From: Phaeobacter sp. CECT 5382
Lineage (GTDB): Bacteria; Pseudomonadota; Alphaproteobacteria; Rhodobacterales; Rhodobacteraceae
Direction of reading: 5' to 3'
DNA length: 64,000 nucleotides
NCBI RefSeq assembly: GCF_001457775.1
Contig: NZ_CYSG01000007.1
Span: 124,001-188,000 of the forward strand
Each line of letters begins with the position of its first letter. Position 1 is the stretch's first letter. Below, piece after piece: positions 1 through 6,941 of the stretch. The translations under genes were made by a program, and so were the position numbers. The notes below the pieces were generated by a model. The model searched no databases and was not told the origin of the DNA. It worked only from the letters and a program-made list of their open reading frames with translations.

Positions 1-1
1 G

Positions 2-955
2 CTGGTGATTGACGTGGGTGGTCAGGCGCAGTCTGCCGCCGCCACCGCACTGGGGTTCAAATCCTATGACCCCGACGTGCCATTTGCGGGCGTGATCCTC
101 AATCGCGTGGCCAGCCCCCGCCACGAGCGCCTGACCCGGCTCGGCATGGAGCGCGCAGGCGTCAAGGTGCTCGGCTCGCTGCCGCGTCGCGGCGATCTGG
201 CCCTGCCCGAACGCCACCTTGGCCTCATTCAGGCGGTTGAGCACCCCGATCTAGAAGCCGCAATCGCGGGCTATGCTACCTTCCTGCGCGACCATGTCGA
301 CCTGGAAGCCATCAAGGGTGCCGCCATGGGCGCCGCCGCCCCTGCCCCCAGCACCCTGCCAAGCCCCCCGGCACAGCGCATTGCACTGGCGCGCGATGCT
401 GCCTTTTCCTTTACCTATCCGCATCTTTTGACCGGCTGGCGGGAAGCAGGCGCAGAAATCCTGCCCTTTTCGCCACTGGCGGATGAAGCCCCAGCTGCCG
501 ATGCCGATCTGGTCTGGCTGCCCGGCGGCTATCCCGAGTTGCACGGGGGTACCCTTGCCGCTGCGGAGAACTTCCGCGCGGGTCTGCGCAAACACGCGGA
601 AACCAAACCCGTACACGGTGAGTGCGGTGGTTACATGGCTTTGGGTGAAGCCTTGATCGACAAGGAAGGCAACCGCCATCAGATGGCAGGCCTTCTGGGA
701 TTGGTCACCTCCTATGAAAAGCGCAAATTCCACCTTGGCTATCGCCGGGCAGTGCTGCAGGCACAGATGCCCGGCTTTGATACAGGTGCGGCCCTGCGCG
801 GCCATGAATTCCACTATTCGACCATTCTGGATGAACCCGACGCGCCACTGGCCCAGGTGATGGATGCCGATGGCAACCCGGTGCCGGAAACCGGATCGAT
901 CAAGGGCCATGTCACTGGCACCTTCTTTCACCTGATCACCGGAGAAGGCGTATGA
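2..955 (+). CDS. cobB: Cobyrinate a,c-diamide synthase, C-terminal part (5' truncated by window)
   Basis: CobB amidates the a and c side chains of (hydrogeno)cobyrinic acid using glutamine and ATP, an early amidation step of cobalamin synthesis in the cytoplasm. The frame is open from base 2 and the N-terminal ATP-binding part lies outside the window. Visible are the end of the dethiobiotin-synthetase-like domain (IDVGGQAQS near the start, then FAGVILNRV) and a class I glutamine amidotransferase domain. That domain contains the nucleophile Cys in HGECGGYMALGEAL and a GHEFHYS segment with a catalytic-type His. The stop overlaps the start of cobA by 4 bases (ATGA), so the two are translationally coupled. 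CobQ (cobyric acid synthase) is the main alternative, but the sequence around the amidotransferase Cys and the cobA neighbour favour CobB. Confidence 0.93.
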   Translation: MVIDVGGQAQSAAATALGFKSYDPDVPFAGVILNRVASPRHERLTRLGMERAGVKVLGSLPRRGDLALPERHLGLIQAVEHPDLEAAIAGYATFLRDHVDLEAIKGAAMGAAAPAPSTLPSPPAQRIALARDAAFSFTYPHLLTGWREAGAEILPFSPLADEAPAADADLVWLPGGYPELHGGTLAAAENFRAGLRKHAETKPVHGECGGYMALGEALIDKEGNRHQMAGLLGLVTSYEKRKFHLGYRRAVLQAQMPGFDTGAALRGHEFHYSTILDEPDAPLAQVMDADGNPVPETGSIKGHVTGTFFHLITGEGV

Positions 956-1689
956 GCGGATTTGTCAGCTTTGTCTCGTCAGGCCCGGGCGATCCAGAGC
1001 TGTTGACCGTCAAGGCCGTGAAACGTCTGGAAACTGCAGATGCGGTGCTGTTTGACGATCTGTCCTCTGGGCCGATCCTGACCCATGCCCGTTCTGATGC
1101 CGATCTGGTGGGCGTGGGCAAACGCGCCGGGCGCCCTTCGCCGAAACAGGATCATGTGAGCCAGCTGCTGGTGGACTACGCTCAGAACGGCCTGAACGTG
1201 GTACGCCTGAAATCAGGCGATTCAGGCGTCTTTGGCCGCCTTGAGGAAGAGATCAGTGCCCTGCGCGCCGCCGGTATTCCGTTTGAGATTGTGCCCGGTG
1301 TCACCGCTGCCTCGGCCGCCGCTGCTGCCGCCAATATTCCGCTGACGCGTCGCCTGACGGCCCGACGGATGCAGTTTATCACCGGCCATGATGTCACTGG
1401 CGGGCTGCCCGACAGTCTCAATATGACCGCGCTTGCCGATCCGGACGCCACGACTGTGGTCTATATGGGTAAACGGACCTTTGCTTCCCTGGCGGAAAAG
1501 CTGGTCGAGGCGGGGCTGCCATCAGAAACCCATGCGCTGGTTGCCCTTGGCGTGTCGACCCCCGACCAACAGCTCAGCTGCCATACGGTCGGAGAGCTGC
1601 CACAGGTCCTGCGCCAAATGGAGACCACAGCCCCGGTGCTGATACTTTATGGACCCTTGGCGGATTCGGATCTGCCCGCTCTCGGATGA
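952..1689 (+). CDS. cobA: Uroporphyrinogen-III C-methyltransferase
   Basis: This SUMT transfers two methyl groups from S-adenosylmethionine to uroporphyrinogen III, giving precorrin-2, the entry point of cobalamin and sirohaem synthesis. At 245 residues it is a stand-alone SUMT without the CysG oxidase/chelatase half. The family signatures are visible: an N-terminal SSGPGDPELLTVKA segment, AVLFDDLSS, the VVRLKSGDSGVFGR motif around residue 85, and EIVPGVTAA. The start overlaps cobB by 4 bases and the downstream DUF1636 gene follows after 4 bases, so the three genes form one transcription unit. Confidence 0.95.
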   Translation: MSGFVSFVSSGPGDPELLTVKAVKRLETADAVLFDDLSSGPILTHARSDADLVGVGKRAGRPSPKQDHVSQLLVDYAQNGLNVVRLKSGDSGVFGRLEEEISALRAAGIPFEIVPGVTAASAAAAAANIPLTRRLTARRMQFITGHDVTGGLPDSLNMTALADPDATTVVYMGKRTFASLAEKLVEAGLPSETHALVALGVSTPDQQLSCHTVGELPQVLRQMETTAPVLILYGPLADSDLPALG

Positions 1690-1693
1690 ACCT

Positions 1694-2041
1694 ATGACTG
1701 GCCCCACCCTGACCCTTTGCAACACCTGCCAGGGCGCGGATCCCACGCTGGCCCAACAGCTGATGGATACGCTGGCCGAGGCAGGCCAGAACGCAAAGGT
1801 GCAGCAGGTGGACTGCATGTCTGGGTGCAAACGCCCGCAGACGCTTTCGCTGCGCCAAAGCGGCAAAACGGCCTATCTCTTTGGAGAGATCACATCGGCC
1901 GATCTTGCTGACATCGTTACCTTGGTGCGATTGTTTGCAGACAGCCCTGACGGCAATTTTGCCGACGCCCGCCCATTGGGAGCACTGCGAATGAAGGCTA
2001 TCGCGCGAATCCCTGCCGATATAGGCGCGCAAGCATACTGA
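1694..2041 (+). CDS. DUF1636 metal-binding-like protein
   Basis: Small cytoplasmic protein of about 115 residues of the DUF1636 family. Members often sit in cobalamin or metal-transport loci; their biochemical role is not established. The Cys pattern is clear: LCNTCQG near the N-terminus and DCMSGCKRPQ near residue 40, reminiscent of thioredoxin-like ferredoxin or metal-binding folds. The open frame extends upstream into cobA, but the ATG at 1694, four bases after the cobA stop, is the sensible start because it begins directly before the conserved TLTLCNTC segment. Its place between cobA and a riboswitch-controlled cobalt transporter supports a role in cobalt or corrinoid metabolism, by inference only. 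Confidence 0.8.
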   Translation: MTGPTLTLCNTCQGADPTLAQQLMDTLAEAGQNAKVQQVDCMSGCKRPQTLSLRQSGKTAYLFGEITSADLADIVTLVRLFADSPDGNFADARPLGALRMKAIARIPADIGAQAY

Positions 2042-2159
2042 AACTTCTGTCGATTTGGCCGCACAAAAGTCGCATCCAACCTTATGCAGGCCGGATTCAA
2101 ACTTGACCCCCAGACACATCAAAGGGCACAACAGACAGACATGGTGTCCAACGATGCAA

Positions 2160-2332
2160 AGCATCAGGGCTGAAACGGGAATGAGGAATGGTGGACCCAA
2201 TTGCGGCACCGAGACCTCGACCGCCCCCGCGACTGTGAGCGGCGAGCGGTTTTTCATCACCCACTGGTGGCTGGTCTGGCCACTGGGAAGGGGAAAAGCT
2301 GCTGAGACCTGCGAGTCAGGAGACCGGCCATG
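2160..2332 (+). promoter_or_regulatory. Cobalamin (AdoCbl) riboswitch upstream of cbtBA
   Basis: The leader has the conserved core of a cobalamin aptamer: a CCCCCGCGACTGTGAGCGG segment near 2225-2245, GCCACTGGGAAGG near 2279-2291, and the B12 box GAGTCAGGAGACC at 2313-2325. It precedes cbtB by about 50 bases. Between aptamer and start lies a short hairpin (arms CCGTC 2351-2355 and GACGG 2362-2366) that ends just before the Shine-Dalgarno GGAGA. This suggests control of translation rather than termination, since no U-tract follows. By analogy it would repress cobalt uptake when adenosylcobalamin is plentiful. Confidence 0.92.
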
Positions 2333-2379
2333 TATGGGACGCAATTTTTGCCGTCGGGTGTGACGGTATGGAGAATGAT

Positions 2380-2550
2380 ATGACGACGAAGACACTGAAA
2401 ACATCTGTTTCTGGCACGCGCTTCATGCCTGCTCTGTTTGCCGTGATCCTGGGCCTGGGTGTTATCACCCTCACCGGTCACGTACAGGCCTCCGCGCTGC
2501 ATGACGCCGCACATGACGTGCGTCACGCCACCGGCTTCCCCTGCCACTAA
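2380..2550 (+). CDS. cbtB: Cobalt transporter subunit CbtB
   Basis: CbtB is a tiny single-span membrane protein (56 residues here) paired with CbtA in predicted B12-regulated cobalt uptake. One hydrophobic helix (FMPALFAVILGLGVITLTGHV) is followed by the family's C-terminal His cluster (H-DAA-H-DV-RH-ATGFPC-H), probably a cobalt-binding site. Two in-frame ATGs exist, at 2368 and 2380. The Shine-Dalgarno-like GGAGA at 2370-2374 fits only the second. It sits directly downstream of a cobalamin riboswitch and 4 bases before cbtA. Confidence 0.9.
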   Translation: MTTKTLKTSVSGTRFMPALFAVILGLGVITLTGHVQASALHDAAHDVRHATGFPCH

Positions 2551-2554
2551 GCAG

Positions 2555-3244
2555 ATGTTCAGCCGAATTTTGACCAGCGCGTTGTTCGCTGGTGCTGCAG
2601 CAGGGGTGTTGATCGCCTTGCTGCAGCTTCTTTTTGTTCAGCCTGTGCTCTTGCATGCCGAACTATATGAAACAGGGGCGCTGGTGCATTTTGGCGGCAC
2701 CGCTGTCTCTGCCCATCCCGAGCTGCCTAGCTTTGACGCCGTGCGTGATGGTCTCAGCATTGTTTTCACCATGCTCACCTACACCGGCTATGCGCTGGTG
2801 ATGGTTGCACTGATGTCGATGGCTCAGAATCTGGGCCACAGCATCACGGCACGCAGCGGGCTTCTCTGGGGGATTGCGGGTTTTGTCACCTTCCATCTGG
2901 CGCCAGGGTTTTCGCTGGCCCCGGAAGTGCCCGGTGTCGCGGCAGCCGATGTCGTGGAGCGTCAGATCTGGTGGAGTGCAACTGTTGCCGCCGCCGGTGT
3001 GGCGATGTGGCTGCTGGCCTTTGGTGGCAATATGGTCAGCTATGCAATCGCAGCTGCCCTACTGTTGCTTCCTCATCTGGTTGGCGCCCCGGAGCCCGAT
3101 ACCTTTGCAGGACCGGTTCCGACCGAAATTGGCGCTCTTTTTGCCGCGCGTGCCTTTGGTGTTGGCCTCGCAGCATGGAGCCTCTTGGGCTGTTTTGCCG
3201 GCTATTTCTGGAACCTAGAAGAAATATCTGACGCCACCACGTAA
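2555..3244 (+). CDS. cbtA: Cobalt transporter subunit CbtA
   Basis: Membrane protein of 229 residues with about five or six hydrophobic helices, matching the CbtA family that works with CbtB in predicted cobalt import. Family-like segments include the first helix ILTSALFAGAAAGVLIALLQ, the loop HAELYETG and the stretch GFVTFHLAPGFSLAPEVPG, whose His and acidic residues are typical. The open frame extends upstream through cbtB, but the ATG at 2555, four bases after the cbtB stop, is the natural start. Regulation is inherited from the upstream riboswitch. No ATPase subunit accompanies cbtBA here, as usual for this family. Confidence 0.9.
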   Translation: MFSRILTSALFAGAAAGVLIALLQLLFVQPVLLHAELYETGALVHFGGTAVSAHPELPSFDAVRDGLSIVFTMLTYTGYALVMVALMSMAQNLGHSITARSGLLWGIAGFVTFHLAPGFSLAPEVPGVAAADVVERQIWWSATVAAAGVAMWLLAFGGNMVSYAIAAALLLLPHLVGAPEPDTFAGPVPTEIGALFAARAFGVGLAAWSLLGCFAGYFWNLEEISDATT

Positions 3245-3330
3245 CTCAAACTTCAGCTCCTGCCCGGCAGAATGACGCAAACCTTGACATTGCGGCTGGG
3301 CAGGGGCCTTCTAGTCCCAAAGGATACTAA

Positions 3331-3879
3331 ATGTCGCGTCCCCTCGCTCTTTTTGCCATCGGTCTCGTCTTTGGGGGGGGAATCGGCTTTGTAACCGCCG
3401 CCGGCAATGGCGTGACCTTCACCGGGCATGACCACTCCGACCCTGCTCAGCATGGCACCAGCGCAGAGCAGCATGCAGCAATGGGGCATGCTGAACAACA
3501 TGGAGCAGCCGGGCAAAAGGCCGAGTTGGCAGCCCACAACCATACCAAAGCCATTAACTTCCCGGCCGGGCCTGATGCGCCTGGTCTCGAGGTCGCCGTG
3601 ATCAAGGACCGCATGGCAGGCTGGAATCTTCAGGTCGTGCCGCACAACTTCCGTTTCGCTCCTGAAAATGCCTCTTCGCTTGATAATCCCGGTGAAGGCC
3701 ACGCACATGTCTACGTCAATGGCAGCAAACTAGCCCGGCTTTATGGCACTTGGATGCATCTAAGCGAACTACCCAAGGGCAAGGTTGAGGTCAAAGTCTC
3801 GCTCAATACCAATAGCCACAGCACCCTGACGGTTGACGGAAAAGCTGTGGATGCAAGCGTTACCGTCGACAATCCCTAG
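3331..3879 (+). CDS. His-rich exported protein of unknown function in the cobalamin/cobalt locus
   Basis: Not assigned to a named family. The 182-residue product starts with a hydrophobic signal or anchor (LALFAIGLVFGGGIGFVTAA), so it is periplasmic or anchored in the inner membrane. A linker at about residues 32-72 carries eight His (HDHSDPAQH, EQHAAMGHAEQH, AAHNH), suggesting transition-metal binding. The C-terminal ~100 residues look like a beta-sandwich with the motif GEGHAHVYVNG followed by LARLYGTWMHL. It lies 86 bases after cbtA and before a second cobalamin riboswitch. It may be co-transcribed with cbtBA and could be a periplasmic cobalt-binding partner; copper binding is an equally possible alternative. 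Confidence 0.75.
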   Translation: MSRPLALFAIGLVFGGGIGFVTAAGNGVTFTGHDHSDPAQHGTSAEQHAAMGHAEQHGAAGQKAELAAHNHTKAINFPAGPDAPGLEVAVIKDRMAGWNLQVVPHNFRFAPENASSLDNPGEGHAHVYVNGSKLARLYGTWMHLSELPKGKVEVKVSLNTNSHSTLTVDGKAVDASVTVDNP

Positions 3880-4150
3880 TCTGCATCAAGCCCCGAGATA
3901 CGGTCGGCGACGCCACCTACTTTGCGCTGATCTTTGGAGCACATTGGTTCAGAAACCAGCCAATTCAGAGACCCGCCCGCTCTCCCCCCCCTTTAAGAGA
4001 CTGCCGCCTAAGATCCCGGCCAGAACGCCCGCATTTGCGTTCGTTTTCCTGTCCCCCCTGCGGCTTTGGCGCGCGGTGACGCAAATGAACAAGAAACGCC
4101 GCCTCCTAGGAATTGACAGAGCAAGCCAGTTCGTGACACCTCTCTGACCA

Positions 4151-4342
4151 TCGACGGTTCCATTGGGGTCTCAGACCCCTGGATGAAAAGGGAATACGGT
4201 GAGGTGTAGCCAAAAGGCGCCAAAACCGGAACTGCCCCCGCAACTGTGAGCGGCGAGCCATCGGGAACAGCCACTGATCTGCACAGCAGATCGGGAAGGT
4301 CCCGGCCCGGCCCAGACCCGCAAGTCAGGAGACCTGCCGTTG
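4151..4342 (+). promoter_or_regulatory. Cobalamin riboswitch upstream of the CbiM-like permease
   Basis: A second aptamer with the canonical order: ACTGCCCCCGCAACTGTGAG near 4231-4250, AGCCACTGATCTG near 4269-4281, and the B12 box CAAGTCAGGAGACCTGCC at 4321-4338. Two hairpins follow it: AGCTGG/CCAGCT at 4345-4361, and a perfect TGTCGCC-GGGGA-GGCGACA hairpin at 4381-4399 directly against the Shine-Dalgarno GGGAG at 4400-4404. This is consistent with control by sequestering the ribosome binding site. The ~265 bases between the preceding gene and this element hold no other recognisable feature. Confidence 0.95.
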
Positions 4343-4412
4343 CGAGCTGGCACCCCCAGCTGTTCATAAACCCAATAAAATGTCGCCGGGGAGGCGACAG
4401 GGAGACAGACCT

Positions 4413-5090
4413 ATGCATATCGAACCCGGCGTCGTCGACGGCGCAAAAATGACCTTGGCCTATGCGACTGCCGCAGGGGCCGCGACCTATGCCGCAAAAG
4501 AAACCTTTGCGGATCTGCGCAACAGCAGTCTCGCCTCATACGCCGCGCGCTCAGCGATTGCCGCTGTTGGCGTGTTCCTCTTCTTCGAAGTGCTGCCACA
4601 TTTTCCGGTTGGTATCTCCGAGGTCCATTTCATCCTCGGCTCCACCCTGTTTTTGATCCTTGGCGCCGCCCCTGCCGCCTTTGGTCTGGCCGCGGGCCTG
4701 CTGATTCAAGGCGCATTCTTCGCACCCAGCGACCTGCCGATGTATTTCGTGAACCTCACCACCCTTTTGGTGCCACTGTTCGCACTGCACGCATTGGCTA
4801 GCCGTATTATCCCAGCAGGCACTGCTTATGTGGATCTGAAGTACAGCCAGGCGCTGGCGCTTTCGACTGCCTATCAGGGCGGTGTTGTCGCCTGGGTCGC
4901 CTTCTGGGCCTTTTACGGCCAGGGCTTTGGCGCCGAAACCATGACATCGGTTCTGACCTTTGGCGGCGCCTATATGCTGGTGGTGCTGATTGAGCCCCTC
5001 GCAGATCTGGCGGTTCTCGCCGCAGCAAAAGCGCTGCGTGGCGCCGAAAACAGTGGCCTAGTGACGCCCCGGCTCTACAAAGCGGCTTGA
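4413..5090 (+). CDS. CbiM-like energy-coupling-factor transporter S component (cobalt)
   Basis: Integral membrane protein (225 residues, about six helices) related to CbiM. CbiM binds Co(II) through its extreme N-terminus, where Met1 and His2 are ligands. Here the N-terminus is M-H-I-E-P-G with H2 retained, and the conserved VGISEVHFILGSTLFLILG segment near residue 70 contains the membrane His. The start at 4413 is fixed by that N-terminal signature and by the upstream GGGAG. Known CbiM works with CbiN, CbiQ and the ATPase CbiO; none is in this window, so the subunit is solitary here. An intrinsic terminator follows. Control by the upstream cobalamin riboswitch strongly supports cobalt as substrate. 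Confidence 0.87.
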   Translation: MHIEPGVVDGAKMTLAYATAAGAATYAAKETFADLRNSSLASYAARSAIAAVGVFLFFEVLPHFPVGISEVHFILGSTLFLILGAAPAAFGLAAGLLIQGAFFAPSDLPMYFVNLTTLLVPLFALHALASRIIPAGTAYVDLKYSQALALSTAYQGGVVAWVAFWAFYGQGFGAETMTSVLTFGGAYMLVVLIEPLADLAVLAAAKALRGAENSGLVTPRLYKAA

Positions 5091-5128
5091 TCCGGCAAGG
5101 CGCTATGATCGAGACTTGATAAAATCCG

Positions 5129-5160
5129 AACACGGCCCTATCGCGGGCCGTGTTTCTTTT
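5129..5160 (+). terminator. Intrinsic terminator after the CbiM-like gene
   Basis: A perfect 10-bp stem (AACACGGCCC 5129-5138 with GGGCCGTGTT 5145-5154), loop TATCGC, then TCTTTT. It separates the riboswitch-controlled cbiM-like gene from cobF, which therefore needs read-through or its own promoter. Confidence 0.85.
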
Positions 5161-5178
5161 TGGCAGGAGCCTCGCCCC

Positions 5179-5997
5179 ATGATGAACAGCGGCAAGATCG
5201 AACTTTCCCTGATCGGTATTGGCACCGGCAACCCCCAGCATCTGACCTTGGAGGCGGTTGCGGAGCTGAATGCCGTGGATCTGATCCTGATCCCCAACAA
5301 AGGCGCTGGCAAAGACGATTTGGCGGGCCTGCGGCAAGAAATCTGCGCCCGCGCCATCTCTACACCCGCACCCGCTTCCGGCGCAGAACTGCGCACAGCG
5401 CCCCGTCCAGCGCCTCGTATTGTCGAATTCGATCTGCCGGTGCGAGATCCTTCCATCACCGACTACAAAGCACGTGTTGACCGCTGGCATGACGCTATCG
5501 CCCGCATCTGGCTCGAGACAATTCGCGCCAATCTGCCTACGGGTCTGGCCAGGGTCGGATTTTTGGTCTGGGGGGATCCTTCGCTCTATGACAGCACCAT
5601 GCGCATTGCTGAACGCCTGAAAGCCGTCAGCGATATCAGACTGAAGATTTTTCCCGGCATCACCTCGATTCAGGCACTGACGGCGGCCCATGCAGTACCG
5701 CTCAATGAGATCGGTGCGCCCTTCACCGTCCCCCCCGGCCGTCAGCTGCGCGAGACCGGCTGGCCCGCCACTGCCGACACAGTGGTGATCATGCTGGATG
5801 GGGAGTGTTCCTTTCAGGCCATCGACCCCAAAGGCGTAGAAATCTGGTGGAGCGCCTATGCCGGCATGGAAAACCAGATCAGCCTGTCAGGTCCACTGGA
5901 AGACGTCGCACAACAGATCATCGCAACTCGCGCCAAGGCCCGGGCCGAGCATGGCTGGATCATGGATATCTACCTGTTGCGCAAATCCCGGATCTGA
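5179..5997 (+). CDS. cobF: Precorrin-6A synthase (deacetylating)
   Basis: CobF methylates C-1 of precorrin-5 with loss of the extruded acetyl unit, giving precorrin-6A. It is specific to the aerobic (oxygen-dependent) cobalamin route. The 272-residue protein has the tetrapyrrole methylase fold: LIGIGTGNPQHLTLEAV at the N-terminus, VGFLVWGDPSLYDST in the middle, and IFPGITSIQALTA. The frame is open further upstream through the terminator, but the ATG pair at 5179/5182 follows an AGGAG ribosome-binding site at 5164-5168. Its presence with cobA and cobB indicates de novo aerobic B12 synthesis. The gene ends tail-to-tail with the next gene, 22 bases away. Confidence 0.92.
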   Translation: MMNSGKIELSLIGIGTGNPQHLTLEAVAELNAVDLILIPNKGAGKDDLAGLRQEICARAISTPAPASGAELRTAPRPAPRIVEFDLPVRDPSITDYKARVDRWHDAIARIWLETIRANLPTGLARVGFLVWGDPSLYDSTMRIAERLKAVSDIRLKIFPGITSIQALTAAHAVPLNEIGAPFTVPPGRQLRETGWPATADTVVIMLDGECSFQAIDPKGVEIWWSAYAGMENQISLSGPLEDVAQQIIATRAKARAEHGWIMDIYLLRKSRI

Positions 5998-6019
5998 GCC
6001 TTCTCAGGCTCCCCCATAG

Positions 6020-6886
6020 TCAGGCCCGCGCAACCGGTCGCCCCGCCAGCCAGAGCGAGGAGAGCCCCGACAGGATGATGACTGCCAACCCGGCCAGTGC
6101 CACAGAATCGGGCAAATCACCAAAGACGACAAATCCAATAATCGTGGCGGCCAAAAGCTGGCTATAGACCAGTGGCGCCACAACATTGGCAGGCGTATGG
6201 CGGTTGACGCGCACCAATAGATAGTTGCCCGCCGCAGATCCCAAGGCGCTGATCAGGATCAGACTGGAGCCTTGCAGATCAAAACTCTGCGGCATGCTTG
6301 CAAAACAAAAGGGCAGCAAAACCACTCCCCCAATGGCCAGCTGCGAAAACAACAGCACGCGCGGTCGGTAGCGACCTGCAAGCCAGCGTGTCGCCACAAG
6401 GAACGAGCCGTGAAAGCAGCCCGCCAAAACCGCATACCCCATGCCAACCTGCATTCCGAACCCCGGCCTGACCACCAAAAGCACCCCGCCAAAGCTGACC
6501 AGCAACATTGCTGCCCGCCCCAGGCTCGCCCGTTCTTTGAGCAACAGGGCCGACAGGATAAATGCAATGATCGGCCCGACGAAAAAACCGCCAAAGACAT
6601 TGGCGATCGGCTCGGTTTTCAGGGCGGTGAGGATACAGGAAATTCCGCCCACGATCAGCAGCGCCCGCAGGATGATGCGCCAATCCACAAAGGCACGCAG
6701 CTCTGCCCTTGTCAGACCTGAAAATGGCAACATCACCAATGCTGCCACTGCAAACCGCGCCCATGCCACAAAAATCGGATTAAAGCCGTCCGCAGTCAGC
6801 GCCTTACCGGCAGCATCACCAATTACAATGAGGGTCATCGCCAGCACGACCGCGCCTAATGTTTGCATCGAAATATTGGGTGTCAT
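6020..6886 (-). CDS. EamA/DMT-family transporter
   Basis: Member of the drug/metabolite transporter superfamily, 288 residues, with two EamA repeats and about ten hydrophobic helices. The repeats appear as paired segments such as VAWARFAVAALVMLPFSG in the first half and AGLAVIILSGLSSLWLAG at the end. Such proteins usually export or exchange small metabolites; the substrate cannot be read from sequence. The longest frame starts at 6973, but the ATG at 6886 has a CAGGAAAC ribosome-binding site on the minus strand and begins just before the first helix. The MocR-type regulator gene lies upstream on the same strand, 55 bases away, so the two are probably co-transcribed. Confidence 0.85.
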   Translation of the reverse strand: MTPNISMQTLGAVVLAMTLIVIGDAAGKALTADGFNPIFVAWARFAVAALVMLPFSGLTRAELRAFVDWRIILRALLIVGGISCILTALKTEPIANVFGGFFVGPIIAFILSALLLKERASLGRAAMLLVSFGGVLLVVRPGFGMQVGMGYAVLAGCFHGSFLVATRWLAGRYRPRVLLFSQLAIGGVVLLPFCFASMPQSFDLQGSSLILISALGSAAGNYLLVRVNRHTPANVVAPLVYSQLLAATIIGFVVFGDLPDSVALAGLAVIILSGLSSLWLAGRPVARA

Positions 6887-6941
6887 GACAGTTTCCTGAA
6901 GGTCTGTGATCTGAGAGTGCAATGCGCAAGGAGCGGAGGCT

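Noticed and set aside
3833-4147. 104-codon plus-strand frame between the His-rich gene and the second riboswitch
   Set aside because: Begins inside the preceding gene, ends where the aptamer begins, and shows no domain.
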